64,000 bases of DNA from CBDFLS01 sp965249185 (GCA_965249185.1 CBDFLS010000002.1:868001-932000); one strand, 5' to 3'. Positions 51,616-62,170 are shown, counted from the stretch's first letter. Translations and numbers: made by a program. The notes: generated from the letters alone by a model not told the origin.

Positions 51616-53919
51616 ATGGCTGGCAGCTCAATTCCCCAGGCCCTCGTTCCGTCCCTCCGCGGCCGGACCTCCGTGGCCATGGAAGTGGTCTGGCTGGCCA
51701 CCGTGGTCCTGGTGCCGCTGGTCTTCGCGCCTCCCGGCTCCATGCTCTCGATTACCCAGCTCCCGAAGGTGGCGCTCCTGCGCACGGCCGTGGGGCTCAT
51801 GGCGATGCTGTGGGTCGTGGAGTGGGCGCTGGCGGCGGGTGTGGGGCCTCGCTGGCCCCGGCCGGGGCTGGCCCCGCTGAGGCGATGGCTGGCGGCGGAG
51901 CCCACGCGATGGGTGATTCTGCTGGCGATGGCCTTTCTGGGGGCCAACCTCCTCTCCACCCTCTTCTCGGCCTCCTGGCGCGTGAGCCTATGGGGAAAGA
52001 CTCCGGGGGGCGATGGGTACGCCCTCTACACCGTTCTCTGCTACGGGCTGCTGTTTCTCGTGGTGGGCCACCCATCTGAAGACTCGCCGGCAGCTCTGGC
52101 GGCTGATAGGGGCCGTGGTGGCCTCCGGTGTGCTCGTGGGCCTGGTGGGCACGCTCCAGAACTATGGGGCGGACCTGTACGACCTGAGCGCGGAGTCGCG
52201 GCAGAGCGCCACGCTGGGGAACCCCGTCTTCGCGGGCCAATTTTTGGTGCTCACCATCGTCGTGACCCTAGCCGCCGCCATGGCGGGCCCGCCCGGCTGG
52301 CGTGAGCGGTGGCTTGGGGGCGCGTGGGCCGTGGCCCTGGGCGTGCAGGCGTCGGCCCTCGCCTTCGCCCTCTCCCGCGGCTCGTGGATAGGGCTTCTCG
52401 TGGCCCTGGCGCTGCTGGGGCTCGCCGTTCCGGTGTTGCTGGGGCGCCGGGGCGTGAGAAACGTCGCGGTGGTGGCGGGACCGGCGGCCCTGGTGACCCT
52501 GGTCATGCTGTTGGTTCCCGGCGCTCCCTCCGTGACGGCCAGGGCCGCCACCATCCCCAAGGCTATCGTGGACACCGGCCTGGGCGGGCGGCTTCCGATC
52601 TGGGAGGGCTCCAGCAGGCTGCTGGCGGGGCAGTCCTGGTCGGACTTTGAGCGGGACCGGCTATCGCCGCTGCGTCCGGTGCTGGGCTACGGCCCCAAGC
52701 TGTTTAGCTACGTATTTCTCCTAGAAACCCCCGCCGAGCTGCACCGGGAGAGCCCTCAGTTCTACGACTACGCCCACAACCACTACCTCCATGAAGGGGT
52801 GGAGCTGGGAGTCGTGGGCCTCCTGACCTTTCTGGGCCTGCTGGGCGCCGTGTTTGTGGTCGGCGCGCGGGGGCTCCGGCGGGACGGCGATGCCCATCCC
52901 GTGGCGCGAAAGTGGCTTACCCTGGGCGTTCTGGCGGCCCTGGCGGGGTGGGCGGTGGCGGCGGTGGTGGGCATCCCTCGGATCGGAGACCTGACGCTCT
53001 TCTGGACGCTGCTGGCGCTCTTCGCGGCCATGCCCCGGGCGTTCGCGCTCCCGATGCGGCGCGGGAGGAAGCCCCGCCGGCGGCGTCCGGCCGCGGGCCG
53101 AGGGCGTCCCGGCGCAGGCGCGGCGCCTCCGTCCAGCTCCCGCTGGGCCGGCTCTTCGTCGCGCTGGCGGTCGTAGGGCTGCTGGGCACGTTCACCTGGG
53201 TCAAGAACGTCAACTACGTGGCGGCCTCGGCTGCCGGTGCCCTGGACGCGCTGGAGGTGGGCCGTGCGGACGACGCGCTCCGGCTCATCGACCGGTCCGC
53301 CGGCCTGGCGCCCGACGTGGCCTTCTACCACCTACAGAAGGCGGCCATTCTCCAGGGCTACGCCCAGGGCACCGGCAGCCCCGAGGCGGGAATTCCCTAC
53401 GCGGAGCAGGCCCACGAGAGCAACCTGCGCGCCTTGCGCCTGAACCCGCTCTCCGGCCAGGCCATCCAGGCCGCGGCCCTCTCCGCCATGGAGCTGGCGA
53501 AGCGGGGCCAAGAGGGACGCCGGGAGGAGGCGGCCCGGCTCTTTGCGCGCCTTACGGCTGCGATGCCCAACAACTTCCGTGCCTACGAGCTGGCCGCCCA
53601 CGCCCTCTGGCTTCTGGGCGACCCCCAGCAGGCCTTGGTGCCCCAGCAGGCCCTGGTGGACGTGGAGCGGTCGCTGGCGCTTGCGGGCGACGGCCCCGAG
53701 GGTGCCAGGAGCCACCTGCTCCGCGGCTTCTTCTTGGGCGACCTGGAACGGACGGTGGAGGCCGCCGCTTCGGTGGAGCGCGCGCTGGAGCTGGGGCTGG
53801 AGGCCCGCAACGATCGGTCCGAGGCCCACCGGTTCCTGGCGCGCGTCTACGGCGAATTGGGCGACGATGAGCGAGCGGAGCTTCACCTTGAGGCGTACCG
53901 CCAGCTCGCCGGCGAGTGA
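51616..53919 (+). pseudogene. O-antigen ligase/Wzy-like membrane protein with C-terminal TPRs, frameshifted twice
   Basis: The sequence reads as one protein of about 765 residues: membrane helices (VVWLATVVLVPLVFA, GALYTVLCYGLLFLVV), the ligase loop GYGPKLFSYVFL...YAHNHYLHEGVELGVVGLL, then TPR-like repeats (ALEVGRADDALRLIDRSAGL, NNFRAYELAAHALWLLGDPQ). The frame is lost at GGG 52065-52067, where removing one G restores LVVATHLKTRRQLWRL. It shifts back near 53095-53110, ahead of LPLGRLFVALAVVGLL. The TPR part has no plausible start of its own. Either a recent pseudogene or two sequencing errors; both sites are G/C runs. Confidence 0.6.
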
Positions 53920-54007
53920 GCGTTCCATCCAGAACGGCTCACGGCCCCTTCCCTCCTCCGGCGCTCTCCGGTACAGTTAGCGCACCATCGCCGTCCTGGA
54001 GCGCCCC

Positions 54008-56938
54008 GTGCCCATCCAACACGACACCGTTCGCAAAGCCGCCCACCTGAGCGAGGCCGACGCTGCGGAGCTGGGCCATGCGCTGCGTGGAGTGGTGCGG
54101 GGCGAGGTCCGCATGGACCGTCCCTCCCGCCTGCTCTATGCCACCGACGCCTCCATGTACCAGATGGAGCCCGTGGGCGTGGTGCTCCCCCGCTCGGCCG
54201 ACGACGTGGAGGCGGCCATCGTGACGGCGGCGCGGTTCGGTATCCCCGTCCTTCCCAGGGGTGGAGGCACCGGCCTCTCCGGCCAAACGGTCAACCACGC
54301 CCTGGTCCTCGATTTCTCCAAGCACATGCGCGAGGTCCTGGAGGTCCGGCCCGAGGAGCGCTGGGCCAGGGTACAGCCGGGTCGAGTGCTCGCCCAGTTC
54401 AATCGGGAGCTGGCCCTGCATGGCCTCCAATACGCGCCCGACCCCGTCACGGTGAACCGGGCTACCATCGGCGGCGGCATCGGCAACAACACCTGCGGCG
54501 CCCACTCCGTGATCTACGGCAAGACCCTGGACCACGTCCTGAGCGTGGAGGCCGTGCTGTCGGACGGCAGCAGGGCCAGCTTTGGCCCCGTGGACGGAGA
54601 GGAGCTGGAGCTGAAGCGCTCCCAAGAGACGCTGGAGGGCAGGGTCTACCGGGAGGTGCGGCGCATCGCCCATGCCCACCGCGACGAGGTGGGGCGGCGT
54701 TTCCCCAATGTGCTGCGCCGCGTGGGCGGCTATAACCTGGACGAGTTCGGCGGCGACGGCCCCATGGACCTGAGCCGCGTCGTGGTGGGCTCCGAGGGCA
54801 CACTGGTGGCGGTGACGGAGGCCCGGGTGAACCTCGTGCCGGTGCCCCGGCGCAAGGGGCTGGCCGCGCTCCACTTCCGGGGGCTCATCGAGGCCATGGA
54901 GGCCACGGTGGCCATTCTGGAGCACAGCCCCTCAGCCGTGGAGCTGGTGGGCGGGATGATCATTCGGCTCTGCCGGGAGTCGGTGGGCTTCCGCCATCTC
55001 CTGGAGTTCGTCCAGGGAGAGCCGGAGTGCCTCCTCCTGGTGGAGTTCTACGGGGACTCCGAGCGGGAGGTGCAGGGCAAGCTCGAAACGCTTCAGCGCG
55101 ACTTGGAGCGCTGGCGCCTGGGCTACGCCACCGTCTCCGCCGTCGATCCCGCCCAGCAGGAGCGGATATGGGACCTGCGCCGCGCCGGCCTGGGGCTGGT
55201 CATGGGCGTCAAGGGCGACTCCAAGCCACTCGCCTACGTGGAGGACACGGCCGTCTCTCCGGAGAAGCTGCCCGAGTACGTGGCGCGGTTCGAGGAGATC
55301 ATCGCGCGCTACGGCACCACGGCGGCCTACTACGGTCACGCCAGCGTGGGCTGCCTGCACATCCGCCCCCTGGTGAACGTGAAGCGAACCGACGGCCTCG
55401 CCACGCTGGAGGGCATCGCCAACGACGTGGCCGACCTGGTGCTGGAGTTCGGCGGCAGCCTCAGCGGCGAGCACGGCGACGGCATCGTCCGGGGGGTGTT
55501 CACGGAGAAGATGTTCGGCTCCGAGCTGTACGAGGCCTTCCGCGAGGTGAAGCGGGCCTTCGACCCCGACGCCATCCTGAACCCGGGCAAGATCATCGAC
55601 ACCCCCGGCCTCACCGAGAACCTGCGGCTCAGCCCCCAGACCCGGAGCCTGGAGGTGGAGACCTATCTGGACTTCTCCCAGGACGGGGGCTTCGCCCGCT
55701 CGGTGGAGCTGTGCAACGGCCAGGGCGCCTGCCGCAAAGTAGAGGGAACCATGTGCCCCTCCTACATGGTCACCCGGGAGGAGGAGCACTCCACCAGGGG
55801 GCGCGCCAACCTCCTGCGCATGGTCCTCTCCGGCGTGCTGCCCCCCTCGGACCTCACCGGCAAGCGCCTGCACGACGCGCTGGACCTGTGCGTGGAGTGC
55901 AAGGGATGCAAGGGCGAGTGCCCGTCCAACGTGGACATGGCCAAGCTGAAGTACGAGGTGCTGACCAAGTACCAGGAGGTCCACGGCGTCCCCCTGCGCT
56001 CGAAGCTCTTCGGCAACATCGCGTCCTTGAGCCGCCTGGGCAGCGCCACGGCGCCCCTCTCCAACTGGGTCAGCGCCCTCCCGCCGGCCCGGTGGCTCAT
56101 GCAGTGGCTGCTGGGCATTCACCGTCGCCGTCCCCTGCCTCGGTTCGCCCGGCGGCCGTTCCGGTCGTGGTTCCGGCGCCACGCGGCGGGAGCGGCCCCC
56201 GCCGTCCGGGGCGAGGTGGTGCTCTTCAACGACACCTTCATGGAGTACAACCATCCAGAGGTGGGCAGGGCGGCCACCCGCTTGCTGGAGGCCCTGGGCT
56301 TCCGGGTGACGCTGGCGGAGCGCAAGGGCTGCTGCGGCAGGCCCCTCATCTCCAAGGGGATGCTCCCCAAGGCGAGGGAATGGGCCCGCCGCAACGTGGA
56401 CGCCCTGCTGCCCTACGCTCAGCGGGGCATTCCCATCGTGGGCACCGAGCCCTCCTGCCTGCTGACGCTGCGCGACGAGTACCCGGACCTGCTCCGCGAC
56501 GAGGCGTCCCGGACCGTGGCTTCCCAGGCCGTCATGCTGGAGGAGCTTATCGATACGCTGGGGGCGTCGGACGGAGACGTGGCCTCCATCTTCCGGGACG
56601 ACCTCACCGCCCGCATCCTGGTCCACGGCCACTGCCACCAGAAGGCGCTGGTGGGCATGCAGCCCACCCTCAGGGCCCTGCGGCTGGTGCCCGGCTACAC
56701 AGCGGAGCTGGTCGAGGCCGGCTGCTGTGGCATGGCCGGTTCCTTCGGCTTCGAGGCGGAGCACTACGACATTTCGCGGGCCATGGGGGCCCACCGCCTC
56801 TTCCCCGCCCTGGAGGACCCGGCCGTGGCCGGACACCTGGTGGCCATCACCGGTGTATCATGCCGGCAGCAGATTGAGCACTTCACCTCGCGTACGCCCC
56901 GCCACGTGGTCGAGCTGCTGGCGGAGGCGCTGCGCTAG
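54008..56938 (+). CDS. FAD-linked oxidase / Fe-S dehydrogenase fusion (GlcD-GlcF-like)
   Basis: 976 residues. FAD domain: VLPRGGGTGLSGQTVNHALV and ATIGGGIGNNTCGAHSVIYG, with FAD-oxidase C-terminal part ending at GEHGDGIVRGVF and DPDAILNPGKI. The 2x[4Fe-4S] segment has CNGQGACRKVEGTMCPSYM (near 568) and CVECKGCKGECPSNVD (near 627). Two CCG domains follow (GCCGRPLISKG, CCGMAGSFGFE). The layout equals fused glycolate or D-lactate dehydrogenases that pass electrons to the respiratory chain. GTG start; substrate undetermined. Confidence 0.88.
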   Translation: MPIQHDTVRKAAHLSEADAAELGHALRGVVRGEVRMDRPSRLLYATDASMYQMEPVGVVLPRSADDVEAAIVTAARFGIPVLPRGGGTGLSGQTVNHALVLDFSKHMREVLEVRPEERWARVQPGRVLAQFNRELALHGLQYAPDPVTVNRATIGGGIGNNTCGAHSVIYGKTLDHVLSVEAVLSDGSRASFGPVDGEELELKRSQETLEGRVYREVRRIAHAHRDEVGRRFPNVLRRVGGYNLDEFGGDGPMDLSRVVVGSEGTLVAVTEARVNLVPVPRRKGLAALHFRGLIEAMEATVAILEHSPSAVELVGGMIIRLCRESVGFRHLLEFVQGEPECLLLVEFYGDSEREVQGKLETLQRDLERWRLGYATVSAVDPAQQERIWDLRRAGLGLVMGVKGDSKPLAYVEDTAVSPEKLPEYVARFEEIIARYGTTAAYYGHASVGCLHIRPLVNVKRTDGLATLEGIANDVADLVLEFGGSLSGEHGDGIVRGVFTEKMFGSELYEAFREVKRAFDPDAILNPGKIIDTPGLTENLRLSPQTRSLEVETYLDFSQDGGFARSVELCNGQGACRKVEGTMCPSYMVTREEEHSTRGRANLLRMVLSGVLPPSDLTGKRLHDALDLCVECKGCKGECPSNVDMAKLKYEVLTKYQEVHGVPLRSKLFGNIASLSRLGSATAPLSNWVSALPPARWLMQWLLGIHRRRPLPRFARRPFRSWFRRHAAGAAPAVRGEVVLFNDTFMEYNHPEVGRAATRLLEALGFRVTLAERKGCCGRPLISKGMLPKAREWARRNVDALLPYAQRGIPIVGTEPSCLLTLRDEYPDLLRDEASRTVASQAVMLEELIDTLGASDGDVASIFRDDLTARILVHGHCHQKALVGMQPTLRALRLVPGYTAELVEAGCCGMAGSFGFEAEHYDISRAMGAHRLFPALEDPAVAGHLVAITGVSCRQQIEHFTSRTPRHVVELLAEALR

Positions 56939-57003
56939 AACCAAAGGGGCAATGGGGGCATTGCACCTGAGTGCAGGCCCCCAGTAGAGCTAAGGAGACA
57001 GGC

Positions 57004-58062
57004 ATGGCGGAGATAGCCCTTGGACTCGACAACCTCTCCTCGTCCTACGAGGAGCGCGCCGTCGCGGCCGAGGAGGCTTCGCGGCTGGGCTACGCCGGCC
57101 TCTGGCTGTCCGAGGGCAACGGCAGCACCGATGCCTTCGTGCTGGCCGGTCAGGCGCGGGTCGCCAGCCGCCGCGCCGTCCCGGAGGGCGTGCCCATCGG
57201 CATCAGCATCACGCCGGTCACCCTCCGCACGCCGCTGGCGCTGGCCATGACCGGACGCACCATGAGCGAGCTGACGGGCGGCCGGTTTATCCTGGGCGTC
57301 GGCTCCGGACGCACCGATGGCGCTGACCTGACCCACGCCTACGGCGTCTCGTCCATCTCGCCCATCGATCTCATGCGGGACTACCTGGTGACCATGCGCA
57401 GGCTCCTGGACGGCGAGACGGTGGACTACGATGGCCCGGTGGTGAAGCTGCGGGGCGCCCGGCTGCTCACGGACACTCCGCCGCGCACACCCCTCTATCT
57501 GGGGGCCATGGGGGCCCAGATGCTCAGGCTCGGCGGGGAGCTGGCGGAGGGCGTGTCGCTGAGCTGGAACACGCCGTCGCTGGCGGCCTGGAGCCGCGAG
57601 CGTATCGCCGAGGGCGCCGTGCGTGGCGGAAGAGACCCTGCCAGCGTGCGGGTCATCGGCTCCGCCCGGATGGCCGTGGACGACGACGTGGACGCTGCCC
57701 GGCGGGCGCTGGCCAGGGGCGCGCTCGGCTATATCATGGAGCGGCCCATCGGCTTCCTTCCGCCCAGCCAGCGTAAGGCTTACCGCGCCCAGTTCGAGCG
57801 GATCGGCGCCGGAGAGATGATCGCTACGTTGGACGCCATGCAGTCGCGGGGTGCCTCGGCGGTGGAGATGGCCGACGCTGTTCCCGAGGAGATCATCCGC
57901 GAGACCGGTTACTATGGTCCTGCGAGCGGCGCCGCCGAGGCCCTGAAGCGCCTGGCCGCCCAACTCGACCAGGTTCTCGTCCGGCTGGTCACGGTGAGCC
58001 CGGGCCTGGACTCGATGCTGGGCGCCATGCGGGCCTGCGCGCCTTCCTCTCCCCGCGGCTGA
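57004..58062 (+). CDS. LLM-class flavin-dependent oxidoreductase (first of tandem pair)
   Basis: 352 residues of the luciferase-like TIM barrel: GLDNLSSSYEERAVAAEEAS, GYAGLWLSEGNGSTDAFVLA, TELTGGRFILGVGSGRTDGA and GAQMLRLGGELAEGVSLSWN. Many members use coenzyme F420 rather than FMN; which applies here is unknown. ATG with AAGGAGA upstream. The next gene is a paralogue matching through almost its whole length, so the pair arose by tandem duplication. Confidence 0.85.
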   Translation: MAEIALGLDNLSSSYEERAVAAEEASRLGYAGLWLSEGNGSTDAFVLAGQARVASRRAVPEGVPIGISITPVTLRTPLALAMTGRTMSELTGGRFILGVGSGRTDGADLTHAYGVSSISPIDLMRDYLVTMRRLLDGETVDYDGPVVKLRGARLLTDTPPRTPLYLGAMGAQMLRLGGELAEGVSLSWNTPSLAAWSRERIAEGAVRGGRDPASVRVIGSARMAVDDDVDAARRALARGALGYIMERPIGFLPPSQRKAYRAQFERIGAGEMIATLDAMQSRGASAVEMADAVPEEIIRETGYYGPASGAAEALKRLAAQLDQVLVRLVTVSPGLDSMLGAMRACAPSSPRG

Positions 58063-58089
58063 GCCGTCGCTGGGCCACACAGGAGTCAC

Positions 58090-59124
58090 ATGGAGACCGC
58101 CGTCGGGCTGGACCACACGCTGAAGCTCTCGATCCCCGAGATGGGCCAGGCCGCCCAGGAGGCGGCCCGCCGCGGCTACGGCAGCCTCTGGTTCGGGGAG
58201 GGCAACGGCGGCAACGACGGGTTTGTGCTCTGCAGCCAGTGCTGGGCCGCCAGCCGGACGGCCATCCCCGAAGGCATAGCCACCGGCCTGAACGTAACGC
58301 CGGTGCTGCTGCGCACGCCGCTGGCCCTGGCCATGAGCGCGCGCACCATGACCGAGCTGACGGGCGGCCGGTTCATCCTCGGCGTCGGCGCGGGCCGCGC
58401 CTACAGCGAGGAGGGCCGGCGGGCCCTGGGCCGCCCCAAGCTCTCGCCGATGGAGCTGATGCGCGGCTACCTGACGGTCCTGCGCGGTCTCCTGCACGGC
58501 GAGACGGTGGACTACGACGGCCCGGCGGTGAAGGTGATCGGCGCCCGGCTGCTCGCCAAGGACCCGCCGCGCACGCCCGTCTACCTGGGAGCCGTGGGGC
58601 CCGAGATGCTCCGCCTGGGCGGAGAGTTGGCCGATGGCGTGGCCTTGAGTTGGAACACGCCGGAGCTCATCGCCTGGGCCCGCGAGCGGATCGCCGAGGG
58701 CGCGGCCCGGGCCGGGCGGGACCCGGCGGACGTGCCGCTCATCGCCTACCTCCGCATGTCGATAAGCGACGATGTGGACGCCGCTCGCCGTGCGCTGGCG
58801 CGGTCGGTCCTCGACTATTCCCTCAACCGTCCGAATGTCCGAGCACGGCCGGTGGCCTATCGGGCCCAGTTCGGCCGCATGGGGTTCGAGGAGACGCTCA
58901 AGGAGATGGAAGAGCGACGGGACCGGGGCGCCTCGATGGAGGAGCTGGCCGACGCTCTCCCGCCGGAGGTGGTGCGCCAGGTGGGCTACTACGGTCCGGC
59001 GGATGGCGCCGCCGAGGCCCTCGCCCGCCTGAGCCGGGGGCTCGATGTCGCCATCGTGCGCGTCATCGCCGTCCGCACCGGCGTGGACGAGGTGCTCGAT
59101 GTGATGAGGGCCTGCCGGCCGTAG
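58090..59124 (+). CDS. LLM-class flavin-dependent oxidoreductase (second of tandem pair)
   Basis: 344 residues. The same blocks as its neighbour: GYGSLWFGEGNGGNDGFVLC, TELTGGRFILGVGAGRAYSE, ETVDYDGPAVKVIGARLLAK and PEMLRLGGELADGVALSWN. It starts 27 bp after the first copy with AGGAG upstream, so the two are cotranscribed. Differences cluster around the active-site rim (SQCWAASR for AGQARVASR), hinting at different substrates. Confidence 0.85.
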   Translation: METAVGLDHTLKLSIPEMGQAAQEAARRGYGSLWFGEGNGGNDGFVLCSQCWAASRTAIPEGIATGLNVTPVLLRTPLALAMSARTMTELTGGRFILGVGAGRAYSEEGRRALGRPKLSPMELMRGYLTVLRGLLHGETVDYDGPAVKVIGARLLAKDPPRTPVYLGAVGPEMLRLGGELADGVALSWNTPELIAWARERIAEGAARAGRDPADVPLIAYLRMSISDDVDAARRALARSVLDYSLNRPNVRARPVAYRAQFGRMGFEETLKEMEERRDRGASMEELADALPPEVVRQVGYYGPADGAAEALARLSRGLDVAIVRVIAVRTGVDEVLDVMRACRP

Positions 59125-59157
59125 CTCGCCAACGCCACGGGGAGTGCGAATCGCTCA

Positions 59158-60417
59158 ATGACTCACGCAACCGTCGATATCGTCCGCGGGGAGATGGAGC
59201 GGCTCTATCGCACCAACCTGCGCAGCGGCCAAGACCCTCGTACCGGCGTCCGGTACTCGTACCTCTGTCCCTCCCCCAAGAAGTACCGATGGCAGCGGTT
59301 CTGGGACTCCTGCTTCCACGCCGTGGCCATGGCCCACGTAGCGCCGGAGCAGGCCGTGGCGGAGCTGCGGACCCTGGTGGCCGCCCAGGACCCCGATGGC
59401 TTCATGGGGCACATCGTCTTTTGGGGCAGCCGCCGGCCCGGCGACTTATTCGGCAGGCTCCAGAGCCCCAGAATGTGGCGTGCCAGGCACACGGCCATGG
59501 TCCAGCCGCCCGTGCTCGCTCAGGCGGTGGTCCGCGTGGCCGAGGTGCTCAGCGACGCCTGGCTGCCGGTGGAGATGATGCCGGCCCTAGACCGCTACTA
59601 CGCCTGGCTGGCGGACCACCGCGTGCCGGACCCCGACGGCCTGCTGGTCATCTTCTCGCCCTACGAGTCGGGGACCGATTATTCCCCCACCTTCGACGAG
59701 GTGCTGGGTCTCAAGGGCTCTCCGAGCTGGTGGCAGCTCATGGCCCGGGACCGCTGGCTCGATGTGCGGAATGCGGTAAGCAGCTACGAGAGCGGGCGGC
59801 TGCTCGGCGCGGGCCGCTTCGTGGTGAAGGATGTTCTGGTCAACGCGCTCTACGCCGAGTCGCTGGCCACCATGGCCAAGCTGCACCGCGAGCATGGCGA
59901 GCGCGACGTGGCCAACGCCTACGCCACCCGCGCCGGCGTGGTCACCGCCTCCCTCGTCCAGAAGCTCTGGGACCGGGGCCGGGGCGCCTTCTACAGCCTC
60001 TACGGCGCTCAGGAGCGCAGGACCGCTCCTCTGACGGCGAGCTCTCTGCTGCCGCTCGTCGTGGGGGAGCTGCCGGCCGAGCATGCGACCGCGCTGGTGG
60101 AGCGTCACCTACAGCAGCGCAACGAGTTCTGGCTGCCCTACCCGGTGCCCTCGGTGGCTGCCACCGAGGAGACCTTCAGCCCCCGGGGCGGCATGGTGAG
60201 CTGGCGGGGGCCCTCCTGGGTCAATATCAACTGGCTGCTGTGGCGGGGGCTCCGGCGCCACGGGTTCCATGACCTGGCCCAGCAGCTCTCGGAGCGGACG
60301 GTGAGCATGGTGGCCCGGGCCGGGCTCTGGGAGCACTACCACCCGTACACCGGCGTTGGGATGGGCGCAAGCAGCTTCGGCTGGTCCGGCCTGGCCCTGG
60401 ACATGGCGGCGGGCTAG
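59158..60417 (+). CDS. GH63/MGH1-like glycoside hydrolase (alpha/alpha toroid)
   Basis: 419 residues. It reads WQRFWDSCFHAVAMAHV near the N terminus (FWDS with an acidic residue of the family), GHIVFWGSRRPG, IFSPYESGTDYSPTFD, and near the end GGMVSWRGPSWVNINWLLWR and GLWEHYHPYTGVG. This matches mannosylglycerate hydrolase/GH63-type proteins that cleave small glycosides such as mannosylglycerate or glucosylglycerate. It could turn over a compatible solute. It follows the LLM pair on the same strand; its stop converges on cimA. Confidence 0.7.
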   Translation: MTHATVDIVRGEMERLYRTNLRSGQDPRTGVRYSYLCPSPKKYRWQRFWDSCFHAVAMAHVAPEQAVAELRTLVAAQDPDGFMGHIVFWGSRRPGDLFGRLQSPRMWRARHTAMVQPPVLAQAVVRVAEVLSDAWLPVEMMPALDRYYAWLADHRVPDPDGLLVIFSPYESGTDYSPTFDEVLGLKGSPSWWQLMARDRWLDVRNAVSSYESGRLLGAGRFVVKDVLVNALYAESLATMAKLHREHGERDVANAYATRAGVVTASLVQKLWDRGRGAFYSLYGAQERRTAPLTASSLLPLVVGELPAEHATALVERHLQQRNEFWLPYPVPSVAATEETFSPRGGMVSWRGPSWVNINWLLWRGLRRHGFHDLAQQLSERTVSMVARAGLWEHYHPYTGVGMGASSFGWSGLALDMAAG

Positions 60418-60517
60418 GCCATTCGGTGCCGGGCGATATCGACTACAGCCAGACGATAGCCGACGAGGAGATAGGGGTCCTGCTTTCGGGGCTCTCGCGG
60501 GGCTAGTCGGGCGCCGC

Positions 60518-62101
60518 CTATCGCGGCAGCAGCGCGTACTCCATGCTGTCGGCCAGCGCCTGCCACGAGGCCTCGATGATGTTGGCGGAGGCGCCCACCG
60601 TGCTCCACCGCTCGGCGCCGTCGGTGGACTCCACGAGCACCCGGACCACGGCGCTGGTGCCCCCCTGTCCCTGCTCCACCACGCGGACCTTGTAGTCGGT
60701 GAGCTGGACCGCCTCCAACGCGGGGTACACCTGGCAGAGCCCCCGGCGCAGCGCGGCGTCGAGCGCGTTGACGGGGCCGTTGCCCTCCGCCACCGTGTGC
60801 ATCTCCTCGCCGCCCACGCGCACCTTCACCGTGGCCTCGGAGAACGACTCCTCGCCGTCGGCGTGGCTGCCCGGGCGCCTGCGCTTCTCCATGACCACCA
60901 TGAAGTCCACCAGCTCGAAGGGCGGCTGGTAGTCGGGCAGGGAGCGGTGGGCCAGCAGCCGGAAGGAGGCCTCGGCGCCCTCGTACTGGAAGCCCCGGCT
61001 CTCGCGCTCCTTGATCTGGGCCAGCAGCTCGCCGATGCGCGCCTTGGGCACCTGGGCCGAGAGGCCCGCCTCCTGGAGCTTGACGGCGATGTTGCCGCGC
61101 CCCGACAGCTCCGACAAGACGATCCGCTTGACGTTGCCCACTCGCTCGGGCCGGACGTGCTGGTAGCTCTCCTCGGTCTTGGCCATGGCCGCCGCGTGGA
61201 GGCCGCCCTTGTGGCTGAAGGCGCTGTCGCCCACGTAGGCCTGGTAGTGGTTCCGGGGCATGTTCGCCACCTCGCTGGTGAAGCGGTGGACCTCCGTCAG
61301 GTGTTCGAGCTGCTGGTCGGTGACGCAGTCGATGCCCAGCTTGAGCTTCAGGTTGCCGATGACCGCCAGGAGGTCGGCGTTGCCGCACCGCTCGCCCAGG
61401 CCGTTGATGGTGCCCTGCACCTGCTTGGCCCCCTCCCGGACAGCGGCCAAGCTGTTGGCGACGGCCACCGAAGCGTCGTTATGGCAGTGGATGCCCAGGT
61501 CCACGGGCACCTCCTCCCGCACGCGGCGTACCGCCTCCGCCACGTTGTCGGGCAGCGCGCCGCCGTTGGTGTCGCACAGCACCACGCACTCCGCCCCCGC
61601 CTCGGCGGCGGCGCGAACACTGGCCAGTGCGTAGTCCGGGTTGGCTTGGAAGCCATCGAAGAAGTGCTCGGCGTCGAAGAAGACCCGGCGTCCGTTCGCG
61701 CGCAGGAACTCGATGGACTCCCGCACCATGGCCAGGTTCTCCTCCAGCGAGGTCTCCAGCACCTGGCTCACCTGCATGTCCCACGCCTTGCCCACCAGCG
61801 TGATGACCGGCGCCCCCGAATCGAGCAGCGCCTTCAGGTTGGCGTCCGCCTCCGCGGTCCCCTGGGCCTTCCGGGTGCTGCCGAAGGCCACCAGCGTGGC
61901 GTTGCTCAGAGATAGCTCCTTCGCCCAGCGGAAGAACTCGTCGTCCTTGGGGTTGGACCCGGGCCAGCCCCCCTCGATGAAGTGGACTCCCAGCTCGTCC
62001 AGCTTGACGGCGATCCGCAGCTTGTCCTGAACGGAGAGGCTGACCCCCTCCATCTGCGTGCCGTCCCGCAGAGTGGTGTCGTACAGCTTTACCTGCGCCA
62101 T
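60518..62101 (-). CDS. cimA: (R)-citramalate synthase CimA
   Basis: 527 residues. TIM-barrel motifs YDTTLRDGTQMEGVSLS, IEGGWPGSNPKDDEFF, CDTNGGALPDNV, GIHCHNDASVAVANSL and GLGERCGNADL; the C-terminal LeuA-type regulatory domain runs from about 380 (VDFMVVMEKRRR...). It condenses pyruvate and acetyl-CoA into citramalate, the threonine-independent entry to isoleucine. Start ATG with GGGGAAGGGG upstream. A T-box leader 0.9-1.2 kb upstream was its natural control, but an IS1595 copy now lies between. Confidence 0.92.
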   Translation of the reverse strand: MAQVKLYDTTLRDGTQMEGVSLSVQDKLRIAVKLDELGVHFIEGGWPGSNPKDDEFFRWAKELSLSNATLVAFGSTRKAQGTAEADANLKALLDSGAPVITLVGKAWDMQVSQVLETSLEENLAMVRESIEFLRANGRRVFFDAEHFFDGFQANPDYALASVRAAAEAGAECVVLCDTNGGALPDNVAEAVRRVREEVPVDLGIHCHNDASVAVANSLAAVREGAKQVQGTINGLGERCGNADLLAVIGNLKLKLGIDCVTDQQLEHLTEVHRFTSEVANMPRNHYQAYVGDSAFSHKGGLHAAAMAKTEESYQHVRPERVGNVKRIVLSELSGRGNIAVKLQEAGLSAQVPKARIGELLAQIKERESRGFQYEGAEASFRLLAHRSLPDYQPPFELVDFMVVMEKRRRPGSHADGEESFSEATVKVRVGGEEMHTVAEGNGPVNALDAALRRGLCQVYPALEAVQLTDYKVRVVEQGQGGTSAVVRVLVESTDGAERWSTVGASANIIEASWQALADSMEYALLPR

Positions 62102-62170
62102 CGTCGTTCCCCTTCCCCCGTGGCCATCTCAGCGGGTGGTCCCGCCGGCGGCCACGCGCATATAAAACAA

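Noticed and set aside
54932..56836. Long minus-strand frame opposite the FAD/Fe-S gene
   Set aside because: It is an antisense shadow; the plus-strand frame has all catalytic and cluster motifs.
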